DNA of 64,000 bases from Neckera pumila (Eukaryota; Streptophyta; Bryopsida; Hypnales; Neckeraceae). A program made the position numbers and the translations under genes. Below the pieces are notes generated by a model, which was given only the letters and a program-made list of their open reading frames with translations, was not told where the DNA came from and did not search any database. Of the stretch, positions 19,440 through 32,479 are shown one piece after another. Each line of letters opens with the position of its first letter. The stretch's first letter is position 1. The DNA lies in the NCBI GenBank assembly GCA_963969595.1, contig OZ018412.1:2501-66500 (forward strand). Direction: 5' to 3'.

Positions 19440-21345
19440 ATTTACGGTTAATTAGGATTAAAAAGATAGTATAAGTATATTCTCATGACATTTGGAAGAA
19501 ATCCCTACGAATGCTGTTTAATTTGACCGAGAAGTCCGGAAACACTCTAAACACTTCAATGGGCTAATTAATATTAGGTCTATTTAGGTGTTTGAGAGAA
19601 TGTTTAAAAGTTCGGATAGTATTAAGCCCTGATGGCCAAATCGTAGAACCACCTAGGAATAGACTTTTGAGGAGCATGTGAAATATCTAGAATAAAGATT
19701 AGAAGATAGAAAAGAAATCATGTGATAATGCAGGTAAAACCATGAACCATGATTACGAGCAATCCATGAGCAAATAACGACAATTCTAATAAAAAAACAT
19801 GCCAAGAACGTAACGGTGAAGGTTGATTGCTAGATTCCCTAGATCATGCCTCCCCTCGGGAGGGAATTAATCCTATATCCAAAATGATTTTCCCCCCCCG
19901 AGAGAAAATTAACCATATATTCATAATGATTCCCCTCTACTAAAAGGTATTCAATTAGACACTCCTCTGATCAATACAAAGTAAGATGTGAGCTTGCACA
20001 TGGCATTTAGAAACTTCCTAGAGATTGCCCAAAAAGTTTCATAATTTTCCAAATTACAGAAATGACTCTCTAGAAAGTCAACCGTGTTTTTATGCATTGG
20101 GAAATTTCTAGAAAATCCCAAAGTGGTGGTAAAATCCCATCAAAAATTCAGATAGAATGTTTAGTGCTAATAAAGCACTTGACCAAATTGTATTACATTT
20201 CGACCCCGACAAATACTAGAACCGGCAGCGTTAACGGATTTTTAATGCATTTAAAAACATTTGTTGAGTCGACCGGCGCACCATGAGCTCATGATGCCCG
20301 ATTGGAGTCAACTTGGACTTTTTTTTTACTATCTAAGACCTTATCAATAACCTTGGCCAGTCAAAACTTGAAAGTAAAATCACCTCCAACAATTGGAATT
20401 TTTACCCTTTTTATCACTACGCTAAACGTTGGTTTTGACGTACAAAACGGCCTGGAAGTTGGGGGTGGGGAGACCAATTGGACTAATTTGGGTCTTCTAA
20501 AGACAATGGCGCAATCGGGTTAGAGTTTGGAGCATTTATCCAAAAGCTAGAGCGATCACAGCAGTAGTGTAGAATTTTAAATAAGTTAATTTGGGTTTAC
20601 CTAGGAGTAGAAGTAGGTAACTGGAGAGAAGTTGAGGGCCTTGAGCAAGTATATAAGGCCCTCTCCTCCCCTCTCTTTGCACCCCTCTTTTTTATTTTAT
20701 AAGCTTTGGCCAAAACACGGCCACGTTGTTGAAATTTTGGCAATTTGTCAAAAACTTGTTTGAATTGCAATTTAGAGTTATTTTGCTCCTTGATTTCTCT
20801 ATTACCTCTTGTATTGAGCCCATTTCAAAGGATGTTGGGGTCCCTTTGGAAAGCTTGCTAGCCCTTGCGCTTGAATCATTCTTGAAATCATCTTGAGTAC
20901 TAACACCAAGGATATTTGAGCCAAATCCTGGCTTTGTTAGTTCAAATACCTTAAAGCTTGCATGATCATGCGTATTTTCTTTAAAGTCAAATACTAACAC
21001 CATTTCATTGAGCTTTTACTCGGAGTGGAATTTTCTACCATTTAGTTAGCGGAAATTCCCCTAAAGCCTTGACGTGGAATATGTGATTCAAAAGTGTGTG
21101 GATCATTTGGAGAGATTTTGGATTAGATCCAAGACTCTTGATATTCTAGGTGTAACCAAACTCTTGCAAAAACTTTTTCAAATTTGAGGTTAAAACCTCT
21201 AGTACGGCAAAGCTTTGAACCCAAGTTCAACTTTTATTCTTAGAGTTTTGGGGTTAACCCCCCGGACGATGAAGCTTTGCTCTTATTACTAATTTTTTCC
21301 AATTTTATTTAGGATAAAGGGTCCCCAATAGGAGACCCAGTGTAG
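19440..21345 (+). mobile_element. LTR-like retroelement repeat, copy 1
   Basis: This block is alignable by eye, in inverted orientation, with 32480-34720 and, in direct orientation, with 56110-57950. The best-matching stretch is at 20080-20280, with 'ggtaaaatcccatcaaaaatt' and following text. A TATA-box-like GTATATAAGGCCC at 20650 precedes a pyrimidine-rich stretch, as at the start of LTR transcription. Downstream comes a GGCAAAGCTTTGAA landmark (21206) shared by all copies. No gag-pol frame is attached, and exact LTR ends were not fixed. Confidence 0.45.
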
Positions 21346-22649
21346 AATTGTATCCCAAATTGGGACTTGAATTCCAAAAATTGACTAAGCAAGGGCCAAA
21401 GGATTTGGACTGAATTCCAAACCAGAGTTCAAAAAAAAAAAAAAACCCGACAGCCAGCCAACTTGGCCAAGCGGCCAGCCAGCAGCCAGCTAAAATAGAG
21501 GCAGGTCGGAATCAGAGGCAAGTCGGAGCCAAGCAGGGGGTCGGGACAGAGCCGGTTGCTTGATTGACTAGGCTATATCACATACATCAAACCTAAAAAA
21601 CAAAATTGGGATGATGCTCCCAGAGCCCCAAAATTTTAGTTTTTTTCTTGCTAATTGAATACTAGGAATTCTTAGAAATCCAAAATCCAAAGAGGATCCA
21701 GACCAGAGTAGTTTTCTTTTAGAAAATTCAAAGTATAGAGAGGTCCCAAAAAAAAAAAGTTAGCTTTCTTTTACAAATTTCAAAATCCAGAGAGGATCCT
21801 ACCAGAGTAGTTTCTTTCAGATAATTCAAAGTACAAAGAGGTTATTAAAAAACCAGAGTTAGCTTTTTTTATAAATTTCAAGGCTAGAGATGGTGTCAGG
21901 GACTAGAGAAGACCAACTCCTTACCAATCTAGAGGTATCAACTCCAAAGTCAATAGAGTGCCCAAGCAAGTTGGATGCAAACTCTGGAGCTCTATCTCTT
22001 ACTCTAAATCCTGCCTGGATTTGCACACATTGTTCTGGACTCACAAATTGTTCACCTCAACTCCAAAACTGTGTGCAACAACATTAGAGCAACGTTTGGA
22101 AGTTTAGTAGTTATAGAAGTTTGATTGCTAAGAAACTACAACTCCATTTGGGCCACTAATAAGGCATAATTGACTTTATTGCATGCAAATTTCATTGGAT
22201 TAGAAACGAGAGGAAGAGCCTAAAATAAGGACCAATCGGCTTCAGGACTTTAGAACATAGTTATTATTAGGAAAAGGTTAAACAAGCTTGTTTGGAGTTT
22301 TGTTTGACTTTTAAAACCATTTAGCAAGTCTCCATTAAATTAGACTTGATAGGATTTCTTTGAAAAAATATCCCCCAAAAAAAAGACAACATTATAAAAG
22401 AAGAAAAAGTTATAAAGAAAAAAGAAAAGAAAAGAGATACAAAGAAATTGGGTTTTTCCCATCTTGAAGAAAAGAAAATACGACATGGAGGCTACGTTCG
22501 ACTACAACAAAATCACAATGATGATAAACAAGGATGGCGTCATTGAATCAGCAATTTTTGGAGTAAGTTCTTAGAAACCTTTCTTTTATTTTATTCTTTA
22601 ACGTGCAAATTAGTGAATTAAATTAGTATTGTTAAGTAGGTTCAGTACT
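21346..22649. repeat. Low-complexity region and a ~100-bp tandem pair
   Basis: A CCAGCC-rich, GC-rich stretch at 21440-21560 may be decayed internal retroelement sequence. At 21670-21880 a ~100-bp unit (landmark AGAGGATCC at 21691 and 21791) is repeated about twice. No gene is recognised. A short frame from ATG at 22485 (MEATFDYNKIT...) runs only 29 codons. Confidence 0.4.
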
Positions 22650-23560
22650 ATAGAATTAGGAACCTAGGAATGCAATTTAGAACATAAAGAACCACAAGAA
22701 ATCAGAATTAGAATTTAGAATTAGATAGAAAATTTGAATAGCTTTCTAAAAAGTATTTGCAATTACAAATAGGATAAAAACTCCAAAAGTTACAAGAAAT
22801 TAAAGTTAGAAAAGAAACTAAGAACAAATTAGAAAGAATCATCCAAAAATAATCCACCAAGGAATTTTAAAATTTACAATAGAAAAATAATGCAAGTTAG
22901 TAAGAAATTGACATAATCTTAAAATACTTCACCATACCAGAAATTACCAAAATTTATCTTGAATAAAAATAGTAGTAAAAATAAAAAATAAAAATAGAAA
23001 ATTATCTAAGAATTTTAGAATCTAGAGTAAAAATAAAGACAAAAAGATAGAAGTAGAAGTAATTTTTGAATTTCCAAAATAAAAAAGAAATTACGGAAGA
23101 ATTTTGATGAATCGAATAACAGTCAAAATTTATCCGTAAAACAACTTTTACCAAAGAAGTCAAAAGTACTTTTATTTTACTTTTAAGATGAAAAAATCAA
23201 ATCTTAATAGTAAAATTATTTAATCTTAGAAGTAAAAAGTAAAAAAAAATTGTGTAAGAATTTAGATGAATTGGATAACGGTCAAAATTCACCAATGAAA
23301 TAACAATTACCCAAGAAGTCAAAAGTTAAGAACTTTAAGGTAAGAAAGAATTATGTAAGAATTTTGATGAATCGACACGGTCAAAATTCACCAATGAAAT
23401 ATTTTTCATCACGGAAGTCAAAAGTAATTCTATTTTACCATAACAAGTATAGAAATAACATCTCTAAGATAAAACTATTTAATTCTAGAAGTAAGTTTGA
23501 ATTTATCTTCCATTAGTAATAATAAAAACTTATCGAAATTTATCAAAAACTTATCGAAAA
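22650..23560. repeat. A-rich degenerate tandem repeats
   Basis: The phrase 'aattttgatgaatcg...acggtcaaaattcaccaatgaaa...gaagtcaaaagt' recurs at about 23100, 23258 and 23350 with variation. The flanking sequence is A-rich with many 'gaaataaaaatag' words. It has no coding potential. Confidence 0.5.
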
Positions 23561-26500
23561 AAAGAGACTAATTAGTTCTAACTTCATTTGCCATTATCCA
23601 TTAGGGATTTATGTCAATTTCAGCTTTCTTCACCATTTTGGAAAGGGTAAAAGAAACCTTACACTTTATACCATTCCCTTTATTGCTTGCAGACTAATAT
23701 CAGATCATAGCTGGATTGTTAATCAATCATAGTAAAAACCAGCCGAACAATACTAACATCTTTTGGATTTTTATAGCAAATAGAAGTGAACAAAGCTAAG
23801 AATAGGAACAACATCAAAGATTCATTGCTTGGAAGGCGTAATTGGATTATATATATTAACACCCGATAGAATTTTATTTACGACAAAAACTAGAGCCCGG
23901 TTGTATACGCTTTATTCCAAAGGTGGGAATAAAGCGCCCACAGTCTGCAATGACCTTGTTCTGGTTGCGTCCTAATTTTGGATCATAGTAAGGATAGTCA
24001 ATGCAGCCAAGATAAAAGCTCTAATAGGTGGTCCAATGCTTAGGCCTTAGGATTGATTTAGGATTTAGGATGATGCCATTGGGAGGTGCAAATGCACCAT
24101 TTTATAGCCCTCATCTTTACTCTTTTCATTGCATGGGTCTTTTCAAAATTAAAAAAAAAAAAGAAAAAACTTGTATGTTGTGTCTATTATAGAATTGGCG
24201 TCTAATTGTTTGGGGTGGCACATGTTTATATTATAACTAATATATTTTAAATTTTCAGATAGCCTAAAGAAAACTTGGGCAGAAAACATATTTGGAGAAT
24301 GTTCAGTTATATTTTTGCCTCAATCATATTTTGTAGTCATATTTATTTGTCAGTCATATTTTGTAATCACATTTTTTTGGTAGCCATTTTTTTCTTTTAG
24401 GGCAACCTAAGGAAAAGGTGAGCAATCTAAGATGTCCCTCTTGTAATTTGGCCATTAGGGTCATTCTTTTTAGTGTAGGTGTGGCTTTATTTCATGTCTA
24501 TTAAAAAAATATTATTTTTTGGATTACTATATCACCTATAGAACTAGCATCAAATAATTTGGAAAGGCATATGTTTATATTTTAATTAATATATTTAAAA
24601 TTTTCATAGGACTTAGAAGGGAAGCAGAGAGGAATAAAATTATTAACAACAGAAGATAATTGTATTTTTTTAAGGATTTAGGGGGAAATTAGAGAGGAAT
24701 TAAAGCCTCTGAACAAACTATAACACCAAAGCAGTACCTAATCTAGGAACCCAGGTTAGAAACCGGGCTTGCCTTATCTCGTTATTGGGACTTGTCATGA
24801 GGCTGATGATTGTGATACAAATTGAAAGCTAATTAGATTGATTAATACAAAGTGAAATCTAATACATTTAATCTAGTAATATAGATTGAAGGTTGTAGAG
24901 TTTAGATAAAATACTTGAAGCTTGGAAAAACTCTAATCTAAAGAGGAAAAAAAGTTGTGCAAGAAAAATCCATACTCCAGTGGCCATGGAGCAAAAGTAA
25001 GTGAGAAGTGCGATTTGTATTGAGAGTCTAAGAGTTTGAAGTAGAAGTAAAGGTTCCAAGTTGCCACTTGAAGCTTTGGGCATAGTTAGAAGACTAATTT
25101 GACCCCCTTATAGAGGTTTGACTATGTATTATTAAAAAAAAATTGTTGATTATAACACGCATAGACGCATAGTTGACCAAATGGAGTTTTAAAGTCTTAA
25201 GTATATACTAAGATAGCACTTATGAGACTTATGTCATTACAATTGTTTGACTCATAAATAATTAGGAGTTAATTAGTAGAAAGAAAAGACAAAGATTTTC
25301 ATTCTAAAATATCCCAAAAAGTAAAGGAAAAAAAGGAAAAATATAGAAAATAATTTAGAGCAAGTCAAGAGGGAGAAGTAGAAAGAAATAGGTTGAAAGA
25401 GAAGAATAAGATCATAGATAGAATTTATAAAACTTGTTATAAAAGTCATCATTTAAGTTGTATATATGGCCCTTAAATTTGGCACTTTGTTATTTCTAAT
25501 CTCATAGAAAGCATAGTTACATTGGAAATTAAGAGGTTTAAGTCACACTTTTCAGAATTTACTAAAATCCAACTTTGAATTCAAGAGGTTTCCTAATAAC
25601 ATATCACAATTTTAAAAATAGATAAAAATTAAGGAAGATAAAATATGATGAAATGAGATAGTTAAGAGTATTAGTTTTGGATAAAAAATGAAAAAAAGTC
25701 ATCCAATTCAATTTAGGTGATATTTTGAATCCAATCTTGAAAATAAAATCTAATTTAGACTTATAGGCTAAAAGAAAATGTAGATGAAATCTTGAAGGAT
25801 GAATTAGAGACAAAATTTCATCCATCCATACTTTTTGCTAAAAATAACCATTGTAAATTTTTTTACTCTTTTAGAATAGACATGCGGTGCTCTATAACTT
25901 AAATTCACAAACATTTGAATATCTCAGCTTGAATTTGGAAGTAAATTGGATGAAACCATGTAAAACCACCTCAAAACCTGTCATTTTTACAATTTCTATA
26001 AGTTTTAGTTAAGATTTGATCCACTTACACTTTGTCATTAGAAAATACTTGTTCATTGCTTAGAATGCCAATTGAACAATACTTAAATATCCAACTTATA
26101 ATTTGAAGCACACAAATAAAGAACATGGTTGTGCATGCTTTATCACAGGGATATATATAAAATACTCACATATGTTATGTGTTGAAGTTTGTTTCTTTCT
26201 TGAAAATGTGCTTAGCATTGTCATAAAAGCTACATTTTTAGAGTCTCTATACGCCCTACAAAAGTCACAAAATTATTCACATGAAGATTGAAGCTTATGT
26301 AGGCACATGCACACTTGTATTGCAATTAAAAGATGGTTGTTTGGATGTTTTTACAAGGATATAGACTATAAAAATATAATCCCTTTTTTGCTTCAAAGAT
26401 GCTTTTAAATAGTGCCTCTATCAAATACTTTTGCTCTTGCAGACTTTGTGCACGGATGTAGATACTTTGACAAATGCATGGCATCCATTTAGATTTATTT

Positions 26501-28447
26501 TGCCATAACTGTAGGTGCTTTAAGGCCTTGTAACTTTCCTTCATGCATTTTGTGGAGTTTTCGTCTCGGATACGCAATTCCCATAGTCCCATATTAAATG
26601 GCCCCAGGGGAATTACTCCTTGTAATTTATGTATACACTTGAGTTAAGAGGGTATTTGATGTGAGGCTATTTACCTTAATTATTGTATTTAAGATGACTG
26701 TATTTTTATATAAAAAGCTACGAGGGGCATATTTCCAATACCCTATGTTTTTTGTAAATTCATTCATGCGTTTTTTTAAGTGGAGCTATCTTACATATAA
26801 AATTTAAGTGTCCAATCAACCAAGTGGTATTTTTTAACTCCTGAAGACCAATTGTCCGTTGAATAAACAATTGAAAATCCAAATAGGATCTAAAAAGTCA
26901 ATTTGGATTGATTGTTTACAAAATTTTGACATAAGGTTTGAACATGAACCCCTTTAGTGAGAGTATACTTTTTCCTAATTGAGCACCCAAAACAAAAGTT
27001 ATGTTGCCTTGAATTTTTTTAGCAACCCAGGCAATTTGGACATCTTTTGGGCATCTTTTGCAAAAATGCTCATCAACTTTTGAAATTTGGCATATATGTA
27101 ACTAATAAAATATGGAATACAATTATAAAAAAAATTTAGTTCCCAAATCATAAACTAAGAAGAGTCAAATTTTATTCGCTATATTGGGATAGCTTCAAGA
27201 ATGAACATTTTCTTCTACTTCAAGCCCTATTATCTTGCAATATGTGCAGTTAAAGTTCTTGAAAATTTTCCCTCATATTGTGTTCTAAATTTTTTGTCTT
27301 TAATTTTTACTAGTTTGAATTTCAAATAAAAAATTTCCTCATTGCACAAGAAACCATCAAAAATGACTAGTGTATTGCCAATGCACTTAACTTCCTTACA
27401 TTGTAGGTTGATTTAGAGTAAGCCAAACTCTATACTTGCTTCTCAAGTTTTTCATGAGTAAACCTAATATTATATCTATATGAATGGCCAAAATCTTCAT
27501 TTTTGTATAGAGCAAAAAAAATTCTCTATGAAGGCTTGCAGTCTATTGGCTGTATTTTGTTGGTATAACAAAAAAAATATTCTCACTTCAAATGTTATAA
27601 TCTTTTAATCCACATAGTCAAATGGGCTAAAAAATTTTCTACACATTGCCTGACTTGTTTAATACACTTTGGTATGTTTGAAACTCCAAAAAATATATTA
27701 GTTTTAAATTTTGGGCAATCATCAAAAATGAGTAGTTTTGGACTTTTTTCCTTCGAAAACACACTCCGGCAGGGGTTAATAACAAGTTTACCATTGAACA
27801 TTTCAAAATCTCCATGGAAACTATCTCATAAACATATCATTCAATATAAGTGTGTAACATTTATGGCTTCAAAGAATAAAGTTAAACAAACTATAAACCA
27901 TATCCTCATATTGTATAGTTATTAGTTCATTGAATCCACTAAGGTAATTAGGTAAACCTCCCTATTTGTAGAATGTGACATTTTTTGCCACTTATGGTTA
28001 GTGTCTTAATTACATTTACACTTAAATTTTTTGATATATGCACTACTAGTATCGTGGCACAAGTCAATCAAACATCTTTCATTGTAGATTTTCTTGACTA
28101 TGTCCATTTTATCATCTACATGAAATTATTTGTCCACATCTATACTCATCGTACGATGAAAAATTTGCACAATCCTTGTTTGTTAAGGCTAATTTGTTAA
28201 TAAAAAAATCCTACTACATGATGTTTTTCTATACCTTAATTTATATATAATAGAGTATATAGCATTTCATAGACCCTATAGTAGCCCTACATATTATATA
28301 AAATTCTTTTGTTTTAAATTAAATGGACCCTATCTTTTAACTCACGTAGTTTTCTAAAAAATCAACAGTGATCTCCCCAGGTATATGGCTTTGATTATAA
28401 TCACTTATAATGCATTTTTTGTCCAGTTTCAAGGGATAAAATTTGTT
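23561..28447. other. Gene-poor AT-rich interval
   Basis: No gene is recognised. A diverged direct repeat of ~120 bases sits at about 24160-24265 and 24500-24610 (shared 'ggcatatgtttatatt' and 'aatatatttaaaattttca' words). The rest has only short, motif-free frames on both strands. Confidence 0.5.
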
Positions 28448-28451
28448 TTAA

Positions 28452-29374
28452 CCCCTAAAGGACCATTGTCCATTTTGGGGACAAATGGGGTTTTGGGTAG
28501 ATACCTACAGGCTGAATTTTCTCATGATTTTCTGAAACTTTTTTTGGAGATAGAAAAACTCATAAGCTTCATGGGGAATATAATTTTTTTTCAATCAATG
28601 CTCGGGAACAAAATTTATGCCCAAATAAGCTCAAAACAGGGGAAAAAGGGCAGCCAAAATTTTTTGCAAAAAAATTAAATTTTTGCTTTTAAAATTATTT
28701 TTTCTTATAGATTATATTTTTGTCTGTTTGGGAAGCTTTGATTCATTTCATTTGGATTTTTTATGAGAAAGTGGTGGACAATCTTGTTTTTTGGGCAATT
28801 AGAACATCGTCTTGAAAAAAATAACTTGTAGGATTCATTTGGAATACAATTTTTGCATTTTTTCAAAAAAAAAGTTCCACATGGTTTAGTTTTTGTGCTA
28901 GAACAATCTCACCATTGGAAGTAGTGCATTTTTTTTCCATCTAAAAGATATTAATATTTTAGATTTTCCTTCTATCTTGTACCTACTTCTACTTAACAAT
29001 TTTCTTAAGAATGAAAATTATGTTTTTTTTTATTTCTTTTTTTTCACTAGACTCTCAACTCAATTCTCCACAAGAAATATTTGAGTTTCAAAATTCTATA
29101 GTGCAAAAAATTTAAGTTAAAAATGTTCAAAGTCAAAAATCTAGTCCCGCAATGTGCTGAAAAACTTGTTTTTTTCACTTCAAACGCAGATTTCTTGCAA
29201 TCTGTGTGGAAAAAAATTCTGAAATTTTTTCCACACATTCTCATATCAATTAGGTATAAGATCCTATGGTTAGATGAGCAAAAAAAACAATTTTTAAATT
29301 TTTTTTACTCTTTGCTGTAGAAATGGCAGTTTTAAGAGTTTTTTGGCAGAAAAAAGGCCTTGGTCCTTTAGGGG
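28452..29374 (+). mobile_element. TTAA-flanked element, copy B (923 bp)
   Basis: TTAA lies at 28448-28451 and 29375-29378. The termini are CCCCTAAAGGACCA on the left and the same 14 bases in reverse complement on the right, the best-preserved pair of the family. The interior shares the CTGAAATTTTTTCCACA landmark. It has no intact coding frame. Near-perfect ends suggest this copy is among the younger ones. Confidence 0.75.
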
Positions 29375-29378
29375 TTAA

Positions 29379-30114
29379 TGTTAAAAATTCTTGTAGCCTT
29401 TAAAATCCAAAAAATGTAATAACACATGAAATGAATGTTTTTTACGACAATAATTGCATTATAAACCAAATTATATGAGTTATTTCAATACATGTATTAT
29501 GAGATAAGGTATCCAACTTTTTAGGCTTTTTAATGAAAAAATAACTTTAATTGGAAGAAACTTCTTGTATGGAATTTTAAAACTATATATAGGTGTTCTA
29601 ATTTCTTTATATATATTGTGAATTTTTTATAATATGTATGCAACTCAACATTTCCTATATATATATTTTTTTAATTTGGTCTTCACCTAACCTTTTGGTT
29701 TTTTTAATTTGATAATTTTTACAAAAGTTGTCCTCTAAGCCGTTTTAATGCCGATGATCCATGTATTTAATACATGAGTTGCATACCCAGGATTTTAGTG
29801 TCAATATATGTTTTTACTTTGGATCAAATTTGGTGGTTAAAAAAGCTTTGTTGCTTAGTATAGTCATCATGATTTGGTTAGTCTCATGACTAAAACATAT
29901 CATATACATGACTAAGACAAGTCACATGACTAGTAGAGCACATCATGTGCATGACTTAGACAGGTCACATAACTAGAGCAAATCATACACAGTACTAGGG
30001 CAGATTATATAACTCGGGTTTAAAATCCTAGCCGCCACTTCTATGAAGCTGCCACTAATTTAGGATTATAAGACCCTAACTGTCATTTTTTTAGAACCAC
30101 CTCCTCAAAGTGCA
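29379..30114. repeat. AT-rich interval with short CATGACTA-type repeats
   Basis: No gene is seen. From about 29870 to 30000 the phrase 'catgactaagacaagtcacatgact' recurs about three times at roughly 45-base spacing with changes. Confidence 0.45.
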
Positions 30115-30335
30115 ACATTTGGCTATTTTTGTTTCTTCTTCTTTGTTTCTTGTTGCCTCTTAGGTTTTGCTTCTTGTTGCCTTTTAGCTCTTGTTTCTTG
30201 TTGCCTCTTAGTTTTTGTTTTTTGTAAATGCCTTTTAGATCTTATTTCTTTTTGCTTCTAAATTCTTGCTTCTTGTTGCTTCTTAGTTCTTGCCTCTTGT
30301 TGCTTCTTAGTTCTTACTTCTTGCTTTTAACTTTC
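30115..30335. repeat. Pyrimidine-rich short tandem repeat (cttgttgcctcttag)
   Basis: CTTGTTGCCTCTTAG-like words, alternating with TTCTTG, repeat about nine times. The same vocabulary forms the array at 34815-35035. Confidence 0.65.
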
Positions 30336-32479
30336 TCTTATTACCTCTATGGACGCTTTATTACCCACCCTTGGTAATAACGTGGACACTGTCCCGGTTC
30401 CAGCCACTTATCCACTATGTTCAGATATACGGGTGTTACGAGCGAGGTCCACTGTGCCTTTCAAGCAATGGATCTTGCTAATGTTTCCTAGTTTTGTAGA
30501 TGGCAGTAGTGGTAGCTATAATCTGCATGCAAGAATCTACTAACTAATTGCTAACTCAAGGGGCCAACCTAGGTAATCAAAGCTTATCCAAACACTTTAA
30601 TCTGTCCTATGTCCCTTCCATAGTGTTTCCCGCTTATTTTCCACTAGTTGGCTGTCCCAATTAGTTTGTGACTTTTAACCTTCTACATGAACTTCTATGT
30701 TTTAACCTTTGACACTAGGTTTTTTACTTCTACTTTAATTTTAATTCTAGCTTTTGACTTTTGACTTCAATCTCCTATCTTTCTTCTTTAACCCTAAATT
30801 CTGACTTTTCCCTCTAAAATTTTACTTCTAAGTTTTACTCTAAAGTTTTGACTTCTAAGCTACCTCTAGGTTTTGACCTCTAAATTACTTCTATATTTTA
30901 ACCCCTAAATTTTACTCTAAGTTTTAACTTCTAATTTCTATCTCCTAAATATTATTCTAATCTTTTAACTTCTAAGTTTTACTCTAAAGTTTTCACTTCT
31001 AAACTACCCCTAAGTTTTTACTTCTAAATTACTTCTAGGTTTTAACCCCAAAGTTCTATACTAAGCTTTTTAACCTCTAAAGTTTACACTTAATTTTTAA
31101 ACTCTAAATTAACCCTAGGTTTTTACTCCTAAACTAATAACTATTTCTAAATTTTTTAACCTCTAAGTGTCTAACTTCTAATTTTTTGAACTCCTAACCT
31201 AATCCTAGGTATTACTACTAAACTACTACTAAGTTTTGACTTTTAATCCTAATTTCTACTTTTGAATCTAAACTGCTAATTGTCACTAATCTCTACTCGT
31301 TAACGCAGATTAAGGCTAATTAAGAAAACCAAGGGATAATTAGGAAAAAACACCAAAGATTAGCTTAATGACTTCCCTCGTCACTGCCGGTATTAGAAAC
31401 GACCTCGTCCACGTCCACGTACGCATCTTTGTTTTCCATCATAATCCTTTATTTATTTTTCAATTACACCCATGGCTTAAGATAGAAGATTACAATTGGT
31501 TTTGATCTAATTTTCTTCTTTCTCCCTGTAGCCCCCTTTTCTTTTCATTCCCTTCTTCTACTCTAGAACTATTCCACCAAACATTTTGATGGTGACCTTG
31601 CACTACCAACCTTGACAACTAAGCGTCATAAATGTGTCCACTATTTTCTTACAAAGTTCTTACGTCGTCATCTTCCAATCTTCCTCTAACGGCTATCAAG
31701 GCTCATTTGCAATTTTTCCTAGTCTACCTAGTCTACCTAGTCTATCTAACCTAGCACACTATTTATTGTCTCTCTCCTATGTCATCATGTATATAGCCAT
31801 CTTCTCCTTCTCTTCTCCTTGTATCTTTGAGTGTTTTTTGCAAATTTTTGGATAGACGGCTATCTTATGTGGAGCTTATTCCAGACTTGACTCCATTTCT
31901 TCTATTCTTTTTTTCTTCTCTACTTTGTTTCTTCCCCCCCCTACTTCCAACGTTCCCCTGGTCAAATTCACGTTTTTTGGAACAGGCCCGACTCCCCAAG
32001 TAGACTGTGGACCTCCAAGTAGTTTTAGACTTTTTTGTGAATTTTTAGGAGCTCCAACACCCTGGCCCTAGCAACTCAAGTCCCTGGACCAGCACTTAGC
32101 CCAACTTTCGGACCCCAATACGCAGCATTTGGACTCCAGACCTTGAGCCCCACTCCTTGGACCCCAGACCCCAAGTCCCTTGACAGCACCCCCGAACTCG
32201 CCCCATCTTGTTAATTTCTGATCTGGACAGGCTCCCCAGCTGATTTGTCTTATTGATATCTAATCTGGACTTGAGCCCCCTCAAGCGGTCTCGCTGTCTT
32301 GTTGATTTTTGATCTGGACTGGCTACCCCATGGTCTTGTATTACGGAAATTTTGACATCAGCTGGGTATCAAATAAAATTTAGACTTGGAGCTGGGACAC
32401 TAAACTCTTAGACTTGGTTTGGTAATACTAGAGCTTCACTTGGGGTGGGGATACTCAAACTTTAGACTTGGGGGGTTAA
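30336..32479. repeat. Degenerate pyrimidine-rich repeat and gene-free flank
   Basis: From about 30700 to 31290 the sequence is built of imperfect 'acttctaagttttactctaa' units, ~18-36 bases each. A 64-codon frame from ATG at 30349 has no recognised motif. From 31880 to 32480 the DNA is GC-richer, with repeated 'ggaccccaga' and 'gatctggac' words that may be decayed retroelement internal sequence. No gene is called. Confidence 0.45.
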